Source: Gammaproteobacteria bacterium
GTDB taxonomy: Bacteria > Pseudomonadota > Gammaproteobacteria > Enterobacterales > Kangiellaceae
Reading direction: 5' to 3'
DNA length: 10,057 nucleotides
NCBI GenBank assembly: GCA_013372875.1
Contig: JABXIW010000321.1
Span: 1 to 10,057 of the forward strand
Shown: in pieces, positions 1 to 6,285 of the stretch
Layout: every line of letters starts with the position of its first letter
Position numbering within the stretch: the stretch's first letter is position 1
Notes under the pieces: generated by a model
The model's database searches: none
What the model was told of the DNA's origin: nothing
What the model saw: the letters and a program-made list of their open reading frames with translations, nothing else
Program-made: the position numbers and the translations under genes

Positions 1-2
1 TG

Positions 3-692
3 CATCCACAAGACGAAGCGACACGCATGGTCTCAGCAATGGGCGGCGAAGATAAAGTTTACAATCTAGCGAAGACAGCCTTCGATAACGGCGACTATTT
101 ATGGTCGGCGCAACTTTCTGATTTTATAGTCAAGCTCAATCCGACCAAAGAAAACAAAGAGTTAAAAGCTGATGCACTTGAACAGATGGGTTACCGTGCA
201 ACATCAACTAACTCTCGTTCTTTCTATATGGCACAAGCGGCGGAACTTCGTGGACAAGTGAATATCATTAAGAACGTTCCAGCATTACCTGCAGCTATCA
301 TGAAAAATATCAACGATTACGTTGACTACTACCGTATTCGTATCAACCCTGAGCGTTCAGGTGATACTGAGGCAACCATCAAATTCGATTTTGGTGACAA
401 CCACGTTTACGGACTTGAAATCAGCCGAGCGGTAGTAAATTACCTTGATAACGCTGAAATGAGTAAAGCTAAATCAGATGTGACTGTACAAATGAAACCA
501 GAAGTGTGGGCTGAAATTTACAACAACATCGCGACTTTTGATGATCTGCTAAAAGCTGGAAAAGTTAAAGTTACTCAAGGTGGCAACGCTAAAGCCTCTC
601 AACTAATGGGATTGTTTGACCCTATTTATGATTGGAAAAACGATAAAGGCTTACAAGATCTAGCAAAAATGCTTGGTCAGTCAGAACAATAA
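3..692 (+). CDS. Alkyl sulfatase, C-terminal part (5' end outside window)
   Basis: The frame is open from the left window edge (it reads HPQDEATRMVSAMGG before the first internal Met at 27), so this is the 3' third of a longer gene. What remains matches the C-terminal half of SdsA1/BDS1-type alkyl sulfatases. First comes a helical dimerisation domain (roughly residues 1-90 here) with the family pattern AGDY-W-A-L...ADALEQMGY...RSFYMAQAAELRG. After it comes an SCP2-like C-terminal domain (about residues 100-229), which in this family forms the hydrophobic substrate-binding pocket. The zinc-binding metallo-beta-lactamase domain that hydrolyses the sulfate ester lies upstream, outside the window. 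In the family the enzyme removes sulfate from alkyl sulfates such as SDS, releasing the alcohol. It is followed after 60 bases by a hydrolase in the same direction, possibly one transcript. The family call is confident; substrate and localisation cannot be judged from this part. Confidence 0.88.
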   Translation, partial: HPQDEATRMVSAMGGEDKVYNLAKTAFDNGDYLWSAQLSDFIVKLNPTKENKELKADALEQMGYRATSTNSRSFYMAQAAELRGQVNIIKNVPALPAAIMKNINDYVDYYRIRINPERSGDTEATIKFDFGDNHVYGLEISRAVVNYLDNAEMSKAKSDVTVQMKPEVWAEIYNNIATFDDLLKAGKVKVTQGGNAKASQLMGLFDPIYDWKNDKGLQDLAKMLGQSEQ

Positions 693-708
693 TTCGTTGT
701 CACTTTTT

Positions 709-733
709 CAGTAGTCGCCACTGGTGACTACTG
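709..733 (+). promoter_or_regulatory. Intergenic hairpin between alkyl sulfatase and hydrolase
   Basis: CAGTAGTCGCC pairs with GGTGACTACTG around a 3-base loop, with one G-U pair. It is followed by ATTATAAG rather than a T run, so it is not a convincing intrinsic terminator. It may be a processing or attenuation hairpin, or simply protect the upstream mRNA end, within a shared transcript. Confidence 0.4.
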
Positions 734-752
734 ATTATAAGAAGGAAAAAAT

Positions 753-1610
753 ATGAATACAGATATGTCACATCTAGGTCGTGAATTCCAAGTAATAAAT
801 GGTGACATTACCATTCAGGCTTATGAAAAAGGTCAAGGTGAACCTATTATTTTCGTTCATGGTTTCCCTGACTCAGCGAATGCTTGGCGTCACCAAGTTG
901 ACCCATTTGTCAGTGCTGGCTACCGTGTCATTACTTTGGACATGCGTGGCTACGGTAAAACATCTAAGCCAATGGAAAAAGAACATTATCACATCACGAT
1001 GCTTGCTTCGGATGTGAAAGCTGTTCTCGATCACCTTAATATAGAGAAGGCTCATGTTGTGGGTCATGACTGGGGTTCGGTTGTGTCTTGGGCTTTTGCC
1101 GGTATTTACCCACAAGCGACAAAATCTCTGACTGCAATTTCGGCTGGTCATCCACTCGGTATACTTACTATGCCTGATATCCAACAACGTGAAATGTCAT
1201 GGTATTTCTTCTTCTTCCAATTACCGATGGCGCAAGACCTGCTCGCTGCTGAAGATTGGAAACTATTTAAAGAGTGGATCCGAAACCATCCTGAATGGGA
1301 ACATTGGAAAGAAGCTTTTAAAGAAGGCAAAGATATCGTCCCAGGCCTTAACTGGTATCGCAATGCGTTAAACCTAGAAAGTCCAATGAAAGCGGAAGAC
1401 CTTGGTCACGTTCAAGCACCTTGTTTAGGTATTTGGTCGGAACAAGACTACTATCTAGGTGAAAAGCAAATGAAAGATTCAGCCCACTTCATCGGTGAAG
1501 ATGGCAGCTTTGAGTTTACTCGTGTGAATGATGCAACTCACTGGGTGCAGCTTGATAAGCCAGATGAAATTAACGAAATTGTACTCAACTTTACCGAAAA
1601 GCATCGTTAA
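753..1610 (+). CDS. Alpha/beta hydrolase, epoxide hydrolase-like
   Basis: This is a 285-residue single-domain alpha/beta hydrolase with a full set of epoxide-hydrolase hallmarks. The oxyanion-hole segment HGFPD is at residues 36-40. The nucleophile elbow VGHDWGS carries Asp106, an Asp rather than Ser. The charge-relay acid is Asp232 in SEQD, and the catalytic His263 lies in DATHWVQ. Two cap-domain tyrosines, Tyr151 (SWYFF) and Tyr202 (NWYRN), sit where epoxide hydrolases place the pair that protonates the epoxide oxygen. The inferred reaction is hydrolysis of an epoxide to a diol through an alkyl-enzyme ester, in the cytoplasm (no signal peptide seen). Haloalkane dehalogenase also uses Asp, but the paired tyrosines favour epoxide hydrolase. 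The start is supported by AGAAGGA about 8 bases upstream. The length is normal for the family. It lies 60 bases after an alkyl sulfatase gene and is followed by a hairpin terminator. The substrate is unknown. Confidence 0.88.
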   Translation: MNTDMSHLGREFQVINGDITIQAYEKGQGEPIIFVHGFPDSANAWRHQVDPFVSAGYRVITLDMRGYGKTSKPMEKEHYHITMLASDVKAVLDHLNIEKAHVVGHDWGSVVSWAFAGIYPQATKSLTAISAGHPLGILTMPDIQQREMSWYFFFFQLPMAQDLLAAEDWKLFKEWIRNHPEWEHWKEAFKEGKDIVPGLNWYRNALNLESPMKAEDLGHVQAPCLGIWSEQDYYLGEKQMKDSAHFIGEDGSFEFTRVNDATHWVQLDKPDEINEIVLNFTEKHR

Positions 1611-1637
1611 TACACTGAATATTTTCGTCTTTTAATT

Positions 1638-1664
1638 AAGCCAGTAACTTATGTTACTGGCTTT
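1638..1664 (+). terminator. Intrinsic-type terminator after the hydrolase gene
   Basis: AAGCCAGTAAC (1638-1648) pairs perfectly with GTTACTGGCTT (1653-1663) across a TTAT loop, an 11-bp stem 28 bases after the stop codon. The downstream T tract is short (CTTTG), so efficiency is uncertain, but position and symmetry fit a terminator. Confidence 0.65.
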
Positions 1665-1968
1665 GTCCGTTTATAGGAGTCGGAGCCATTAGAATAATTA
1701 TGACGAAATCCTGAAAGCGTTACTAATGAAAACACTCAGCAAACAAGGAAAGGGACATAAACCAGTTACATCAACTTCAAGTCACCATTTCCGAATGACA
1801 ATGGAGCCGAAGTGAAACTGGCTTCACCCTTTTTATCGAGGTTTAACTCAGCACTAAAGAAGTGAACCAATAGTCTTATCTAATATCCGATGGACTTTGG
1901 ACAAGAGTAGAGTGGGAACGAGAGAAGGCATAGATAGTTACCATCTATGCCTTTAGAACAAGCGTCTA
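1665..1968. other. Convergent intergenic region, no gene seen
   Basis: This is about 300 bases between the convergent hydrolase and permease genes. The longest plus-strand reading frame I found is about 29 codons with no ribosome binding site. It contains a weak hairpin GTGAA-ACTGGC-TTCAC (1812-1827) followed by CCTTTTT, which could end a short transcript, and the permease terminator at its right end. I see no RNA gene that I can name. Confidence 0.5.
1925..1953 (-). terminator. Hairpin terminator after the permease gene
   Basis: AAGGCATAGAT (1925-1935) pairs with ATCTATGCCTT (1943-1953) around a 7-base loop, 15 bases beyond the permease stop codon on the minus strand. The T tract after it (TTCTCTC when read on the minus strand) is imperfect. 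It may serve both converging transcription units. Confidence 0.6.
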
Positions 1969-3426
1969 TTAACTAATTAGAGCGGGAATACCCGGAAGCT
2001 GACCAACGACAGCAAGGGAACCTGCGCAAATGATAAAGGCTACGCCAGGGATCAGGTATTTATCTTTACCTGATAGTTCGTTAGCGCGCTCATGGTCACC
2101 GATAAGTCCGAGGTTATCCAGCAGCATAGTTATAGCCCAGCCGAACACTGGATTAACGAATGCACAAGCAAAAATACAGATACCCGCACTGAGTGAATCT
2201 TTATGCTTATGGATCATCTGCATACCCGCTTCAAGAAGTGGTAAGAACACACCGACAATCAGCGCAACGCGTAACACAGGCTCCCACATCGCGAGATCCA
2301 TTGGGTAACCAATTACCGCTGCGGCAATACACATTAAGCCAGTTAACAGCGCGCCGCCAGGAATAGGACGTTTGGCAATTGCGGCTGGAATCATGTACGT
2401 GCCCCAAGAAGAGGCTAAGTTGCCGCCACCTAGTAGTGAACCAACCCCCTGACGAATAGACGCGCCGACCATCGTATCGTCGACATCCATTAGTACGCCT
2501 TTCGCTTCTTTTGGGTAGTTAAGTTCTTGAAAAACTCGATGACCGAGGTAGTCAGGAGACCACATAGCGACGGCTAACAGAGCAAATGGCGTAACAGCAA
2601 TAAAGTGCTCTAACGTTGGCCAACCTAGTTGCCAGCCGGTATTTTCACCCCACCAGTAGAATGGACTGAAATTAGGCAGGCCAGGCTCAGTGGTAAAAGC
2701 AAACTCAGCGCCCATCGCGTAAGCGACAATACCCGCTAGCGCAGAACACAGTGGGATAGCCAACCAACGTTTGTTGATTTTGGCTAAGTAGGCATAAACC
2801 ATAACCGTTAGACCAATGACCACAAATGAGATGTAACCTTGGTCGGTACTTGCAGCCCACGCTTCTGTCTTATTGATTTGTCCGATCAATCCCACTGCGC
2901 CAAGGTAGATCAGCAACCCACCTCTAACCCCAATGCCAGTCAGGGTCATGAGTTTTGAACCGCCTTTAGTAAAAGCGAGAATTAAACCAAAAGCACAAAC
3001 CATCAAACCGAGAGCCAGTGGATGTCCCCCTGCGGCGGCAATCATAGGAATCAGCGGTATCATTGGGCCATGAGTACCGGCTAAGTTTGCGTTCGGGTTT
3101 AGGATGGCGGAAAACAGGATAACGAACAGAGCACCTGCAATAAGCAGTTCGTAACGCACGTTTTCTGCAACGAACTCCGGAGATAAACCAAACTGAGCAG
3201 CAAAGGCCGCAACCATGGCGGTCACCATAACCACTTTGCCTATGGTGGCGGCTAACGCTGGTACCCAATCTTCGATTTCAATACTGTAATCACGCGATGG
3301 CAAATGAATACCCCAGCGACGAAAGCTCATGACGGTTAAATCATGGTTTAGAAAGTCTTCTCGGCTTTCAAATTCATGTGGTTTCTTGCGCACATCCCTG
3401 TAAAAAGTCTTACTTGAGTCAGACAT
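1969..3426 (-). CDS. Multi-pass inner-membrane permease, DUF3360-like
   Basis: The 485-residue protein is largely hydrophobic, with about 11-13 predicted membrane segments (for example near residues 55-78, 94-112, 135-153, 166-183, 197-214, 221-240, 273-290, 383-400, 411-437 and 456-475). A polar N-terminal tail of about 50 residues precedes them. Two segments recall the inverted-repeat core of NCS2/SulP-type transporters: NANLAGTHGPMIPLIP (112-127) and SIRQGVGSLLGGGNLASSWG (323-342). From memory of family features it best fits DUF3360, an uncharacterised transporter-like family common in Vibrio; I cannot confirm this without a profile search. The substrate is unknown, and xanthine, sulfate or other anions are only guesses. 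The start is set by AAGGA 8 bases upstream of the ATG. It is a single gene, convergent with the hydrolase, with a terminator just past its stop and a candidate promoter about 150 bases upstream. Confidence 0.72.
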   Translation of the reverse strand: MSDSSKTFYRDVRKKPHEFESREDFLNHDLTVMSFRRWGIHLPSRDYSIEIEDWVPALAATIGKVVMVTAMVAAFAAQFGLSPEFVAENVRYELLIAGALFVILFSAILNPNANLAGTHGPMIPLIPMIAAAGGHPLALGLMVCAFGLILAFTKGGSKLMTLTGIGVRGGLLIYLGAVGLIGQINKTEAWAASTDQGYISFVVIGLTVMVYAYLAKINKRWLAIPLCSALAGIVAYAMGAEFAFTTEPGLPNFSPFYWWGENTGWQLGWPTLEHFIAVTPFALLAVAMWSPDYLGHRVFQELNYPKEAKGVLMDVDDTMVGASIRQGVGSLLGGGNLASSWGTYMIPAAIAKRPIPGGALLTGLMCIAAAVIGYPMDLAMWEPVLRVALIVGVFLPLLEAGMQMIHKHKDSLSAGICIFACAFVNPVFGWAITMLLDNLGLIGDHERANELSGKDKYLIPGVAFIICAGSLAVVGQLPGIPALIS

Positions 3427-3547
3427 TGAGTTATCCTTTTTTACGTTTCAAAGCTGAACCATCTCAACTAGAGTTTCGCGAGGTACACAAACCTTCGACC
3501 AATACGAGACCACACCCTAGCTGCTATCGAGCACCTTTATTGATTTG

Positions 3548-3627
3548 CACTTATTAAGCATGTGTTGCTATCGGTAGGAATATTAGACATTAGTAAAAGA
3601 GCAACAAAACTCTCACTTATTAAACAT
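3548..3627. repeat. Pair of 14-base direct repeats bracketing a promoter
   Basis: CACTTATTAAGCAT (3548-3561) and CACTTATTAAACAT (3614-3627) match at 13 of 14 positions, are 66 bases apart (about six helical turns), and lie on either side of the candidate permease promoter. This is the arrangement expected of a paired operator, but the binding protein is unknown. Confidence 0.35.
3580..3607 (-). promoter_or_regulatory. Candidate sigma-70 promoter for the permease gene
   Basis: Read on the minus strand, TTGTTG (3607-3602) and TAATAT (3585-3580) are separated by 16 bases. That would give a leader of about 145 bases before the permease ATG. The match is reasonable but the region is AT-rich, so chance matches are common. 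Confidence 0.3.
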
Positions 3628-3867
3628 TAATTTAACAATACGTTAGTGTGCGTTGATCTTGTATGAGTTATTTTCTCAAGGTAAGCCAAAGGGAGAACGG
3701 TCATCACTCCAACTTATATTTGTTAAAGACTAAGTTTTTGGGGAACGTAAGGGTTGCTATTGAGGTACGTTGTCTATTTACAGTCAGCTTGAAGCTATTA
3801 GAAGTAATAGTGTGAAAGGAATTAACTAGAGTTTCTGACTCTGAGTGATTTTGGGCAAGAATAAGTG

Positions 3868-3901
3868 AATCATGGTAAGCCAATTCGTGCTTACCATGAT
3901 T
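3868..3901 (+). terminator. Perfect 13-bp hairpin, possible terminator
   Basis: AATCATGGTAAGC (3868-3880) pairs exactly with GCTTACCATGATT (3889-3901) around an 8-base loop, and TTCTGCTC follows on the plus strand. No gene ends nearby on either strand. It may be a terminator of an unseen short transcript, an insulating hairpin close to the island's left end, or a recombination site. Confidence 0.45.
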
Positions 3902-4087
3902 TCTGCTCGTATGTGCTGGCGTTCAAGAAACTCGAAAGTCAGCTCATGAGCTCTGGGTAGAGGCTATGTTCTGTAGAGAACCTTAGTTAGGTTTTCTTAA
4001 AGACAAAACTATTTTTGTGAAACACATCTCACAATAATTATGTCGAAGTGCTTTACGCTAATGGGACCAATCTGATGGTTAAGACAA

Positions 4088-4132
4088 TTGAATCTCAATA
4101 TATCCCTCCGATTGAAAAGCGTTAGGATTCAA
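4088..4132 (-). repeat. Nested inverted repeat downstream of the ptuB-like gene
   Basis: The outer arms TTGAATC (4088-4094) and GATTCAA (4126-4132) enclose the inner arms TCAAT (4095-4099) and ATTGA (4111-4115), with 10 unpaired bases on one side. It starts 10 bases past the ptuB-like stop on the minus strand, so the transcript could fold here. There is no T tract, which makes it a poor intrinsic terminator. Confidence 0.35.
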
Positions 4133-4141
4133 TACACTAAG

Positions 4142-4813
4142 TTAATCCATATAATCTTTTAACATTGGACCTAACTTTTCATCATCATATATGCACCAAC
4201 GAATAAACGCAGAGTATGCTGATTTCTTATCACATAGAACTTTAATGCGTTCTACTGCTAACCTCATATCTTCTTCCGTGGCAAATTCAGCGTAATAAAT
4301 GTTCAACTGTTCCAAGAGTAATTTATATTGAGTGAATATTTTTTTCCTAATAAAAGAACCAGTTACTCTTTTATTGATCGTGTGCTCACTGTTATAGATT
4401 TTGTCTAATAACACTCTAGTTTCATTTACTTGAGGGGCACTACTAGTTGCTTCTACTTGGATGTTTTTGGAGTAAGGTGTATGAGGAGGTAATAGCTTGA
4501 TTAGGCGAGACACATCAGTCTTCTCGTCACAGCAATCAATTAGGTTATTAAATTTTGTCCCCTTAATACTGTTACACCGACTACACACGAAGTATAAGTT
4601 ATTCCAATCAAACTTCTTCTTGTGATCTCCCTGATGAGCATCAAAGTGCTCAATATGTACATCTTGTGGCTCCTTTGTCTCACATAAATAGCACTTGTCA
4701 AAGAAAGCTTTTTTCAAAGCTATATACACATCCTCTCCATCATACTTTTTCTTCTTAGAAAGAGATTGTGGCTCATCTTGAGGTCTTATTACATTGAACA
4801 TTAAACACCTCAT
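4142..4813 (-). CDS. ptuB: HNH endonuclease, PtuB-like (Septu anti-phage system)
   Basis: This 223-residue protein has an HNH nuclease domain in its first half. A zinc knuckle is formed by Cys41-x2-Cys44 and Cys77-x2-Cys80. The catalytic region is HIEHF (His53 and His56), followed by WNNLYFVC (Asn72) and CNSIKG (Asn81). This is the 'EHF...W-NL...C--CN--K' form of HNH domain found in PtuB-like effectors. The C-terminal half is helical and unassigned, probably for contact with the ATPase. Known Septu systems pair such a nuclease with an AAA/ABC-type ATPase, and the complex cuts DNA when phage infection relieves inhibition; here that role is inferred. The ATG overlaps the ATPase stop as ATGA, indicating translational coupling. 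A second in-frame ATG at 4801 has a better ribosome binding site (GAGGTG 4-6 bases upstream) and may be the real start (219 residues, beginning MFNVIRP). Confidence 0.82.
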   Translation of the reverse strand: MRCLMFNVIRPQDEPQSLSKKKKYDGEDVYIALKKAFFDKCYLCETKEPQDVHIEHFDAHQGDHKKKFDWNNLYFVCSRCNSIKGTKFNNLIDCCDEKTDVSRLIKLLPPHTPYSKNIQVEATSSAPQVNETRVLLDKIYNSEHTINKRVTGSFIRKKIFTQYKLLLEQLNIYYAEFATEEDMRLAVERIKVLCDKKSAYSAFIRWCIYDDEKLGPMLKDYMD

Positions 4814-6042
4814 CTACGCGCTTTATTTATAACTAACCGAGCGTTTTGTAGATAGAAAGCCGACTCCTCATCTAATTTACTTTCATATGGACTGACTTCA
4901 TTTACTAACTCTGAAAGATCATTAATATCAGGCGACTGAGATTGAGCAATCTTGTGTAATGATATTATTTTATTTTTTAATATTTCAGATATAGGTGTTA
5001 TATCAAATAAACCTTCTAGGATTGCGTCATAGGAATACATTGATAGATCTTGTATTTGTTCACACCTTGACATATCGTAAATCACGGCATTATTAACTGA
5101 AGAAACAACAAAAGGGGAGTGGGTCGTAACAATAAACTGAACCTGTGGAAAAGCTTCTACAAGGAACGCCAGTATTTTCTTTTGAAGTGAAACATGAAGG
5201 TGAGCATCAATCTCATCTATAAAGACCACTCCATCTAATTCAGACGGTGGTACTTCCCTTAACTCAACTTTCATGAGCAAGTCTGCATAGACTGATAGTA
5301 TTGAAGAAAACCCTGAAGATAAATTTTGAAACCTAAAGGGCTGTTTACCTAGTTGGTTTATAAGGAACGCCTGTTCCTCAGAATCAAATACTAAACTTAA
5401 AGTTTTATCTTCAAACAACTTCTGAAAGTCTTCTTCAAGCTTGTTGAACCACTCTTGTATTGCGTTTGCTTTAGGTAAATCATTATCAATACTCGGAGAT
5501 TCAGCATAAGCTTGGCTAGTTTTATTGCTGACCAAATACTGTTCAAACATCGTTGATGAAGTTGTCTGTTCCTTTAACTCACTTTCCCTTTTTTTCAACA
5601 CATTTTTACTAACTGACGATATTGAAGCTTCTATATCTGCATCTCGTATAGCTTTATAGAAAGAGAGTACTGCTTTTTTTTCATGAAAACGAGTAACAAA
5701 TTTTTCCATACTCGATATCTCTAAGCACTTTTTAGAAGCAAACTCTAGTTTCTTTTCCCATCGAGAAATTTCTTTAACTTGATATGCATATAAACTGTCC
5801 GTAACTGACTTTTCACTTAAATATTCTTTTTCCTTTTTAATACGGCCCTTTATATAATCAATATTATAATTTTCACGCTCAATTATCCGCTGTATTAAAA
5901 CATCACTGAGCTCATTTAGTAATGAGGTTTTTCCACAACCGTTCCCCCCTGTAAGGATTAAATTCCTGCCTTGTAAATCAATCTCTACCTTTTGTTGGGT
6001 ATATGGAACGACCGAATCAATTCGTTGTATGTACCTAGCCAT
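4810..6042 (-). CDS. ptuA: AAA/ABC-type ATPase, PtuA-like (Septu anti-phage system)
   Basis: This 410-residue ATPase belongs to the SMC/ABC-like class used in defence systems. The Walker A motif GGNGCGKT is at residues 32-39. The signature-like LSSGFSSIL is at 241-249. Walker B is VVFIDEIDAHLH (272-283), with Asp276/Glu277 and a D-loop. The H-switch TTHSP (His308) is at 306-310. Between Walker A and the signature lies a charged helical insertion (about 50-215) with coiled-coil character. There is no TOPRIM nuclease domain after the ATPase core, which argues against OLD/GajA proteins; the C-terminal tail (about 330-410) is helical. Its partner is the overlapping HNH nuclease, so together they fit Septu, with this protein as NTP-dependent sensor and scaffold. 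It is somewhat short for a PtuA by my recollection. The start is supported by AGGA 8 bases upstream. Sampled lines are 32-37% GC, below the chromosomal flank, consistent with acquisition by transfer. Confidence 0.82.
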   Translation of the reverse strand: MARYIQRIDSVVPYTQQKVEIDLQGRNLILTGGNGCGKTSLLNELSDVLIQRIIERENYNIDYIKGRIKKEKEYLSEKSVTDSLYAYQVKEISRWEKKLEFASKKCLEISSMEKFVTRFHEKKAVLSFYKAIRDADIEASISSVSKNVLKKRESELKEQTTSSTMFEQYLVSNKTSQAYAESPSIDNDLPKANAIQEWFNKLEEDFQKLFEDKTLSLVFDSEEQAFLINQLGKQPFRFQNLSSGFSSILSVYADLLMKVELREVPPSELDGVVFIDEIDAHLHVSLQKKILAFLVEAFPQVQFIVTTHSPFVVSSVNNAVIYDMSRCEQIQDLSMYSYDAILEGLFDITPISEILKNKIISLHKIAQSQSPDINDLSELVNEVSPYESKLDEESAFYLQNARLVINKARR

Positions 6043-6160
6043 AGATGTAATCCTATATTATATAATTGGCCTAAACATAACTTTTTTAGCATATATACTT
6101 GAAACATGTAAGACCTATTATCTCCACTACAACCGCAAGTAAAAATAACACTTTCCTTTA

Positions 6161-6282
6161 TGTACCCGTTAGGTATATCCATATGACTATGGTCAAACAC
6201 TGATCTAACAGCACCCGTTAGGGTTGATTTGTATTTATAGGTACTATAGCCTTAAGCACCTCTAACAACCAAACGGGTACAC
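6161..6282. repeat. Three res-like motif copies in the ptuA/resolvase divergent region
   Basis: The core ACCCGTTAGG occurs as TGTACCCGTTAGGTAT (6161-6176) and CACCCGTTAGGGTTG (6212-6226), and reversed as AACAACCAAACGGGTACAC (6264-6282), which reads GTGTACCCGTTTGGTTGTT on the minus strand. The cores are spaced about 50 bases apart. The last copy ends 3 bases before the resolvase start codon. The second copy also overlaps the small inverted repeat CTAAC-AGCACCC-GTTAG (6205-6220). Resolvases of this type normally bind repeated subsites next to their own gene, both to recombine and to repress it, so this is the likely recombination site and operator. Confidence 0.5.
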
Positions 6283-6285
6283 TCA

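Larger units (their letters stand above)
3427..4141. other. Long non-coding region; probable chromosome-island border
   Basis: These 715 bases lie upstream of the permease gene and downstream of the ptuB-like gene, and contain no convincing gene. They do contain a candidate minus-strand promoter with flanking repeats (3548-3627), two copies of AACTAGAGTTTC (3466 and 3824), a perfect 13-bp hairpin (3868-3901) and a nested inverted repeat next to the ptuB stop (4088-4132). A 50-codon plus-strand frame at 3663-3815 lacks a ribosome binding site and a recognisable relative. If the accessory block is a discrete island, its left end probably falls here. Confidence 0.5.

Noticed and set aside
873..1187. 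104-residue minus-strand frame inside the hydrolase gene
   Set aside because: It is fully antisense to a well-supported gene and has no family features; the same applies to the other frames overlapping the hydrolase, permease and recombinase genes.
753..1610. Haloalkane dehalogenase
   Set aside because: It shares the Asp nucleophile, but the Tyr151/Tyr202 pair in the cap fits epoxide hydrolases better.
3565..3577. GCTATCGGTAGG as a copy of the ppiC-end sequence TATCGGTTATG
   Set aside because: Only seven bases match, and in inverted orientation, so it cannot be the partner attachment site of an integrated element.
3663..3815. 50-codon plus-strand open frame beginning MSYFLKVSQREN
   Set aside because: It has no ribosome binding site and no recognisable domain, and it is short enough to occur by chance in non-coding DNA.
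5740..5750. AAACTCTAGTT inside the ptuA-like gene, the reverse of the candidate att repeat
   Set aside because: It encodes ordinary residues of the ATPase and is best seen as chance; it mainly shows that the CTAGAGTT match at the island ends should be treated with caution.
4810..6042. OLD/Gabija (GajA) nuclease-ATPase
   Set aside because: The protein ends about 100 residues after the H-switch with no TOPRIM domain, and the partner is an HNH nuclease, not a UvrD-like helicase.
6057..6062. TATAAT on the minus strand as the ptuA promoter
   Set aside because: Transcription from it would begin at or past the ribosome binding site, and no -35 element is properly spaced.
6205..6222. Integron attC-like core (CTAAC...GTTAGG)
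   Set aside because: The flanking second pair of boxes and the usual attC length and fold are missing, and no integrase of the tyrosine type or cassette array is present.
4142..6285. Retron of the Septu-effector type
   Set aside because: The ATPase-HNH pair is the same as in those retrons, but no reverse transcriptase is encoded and no msr/msd-like RNA is evident.
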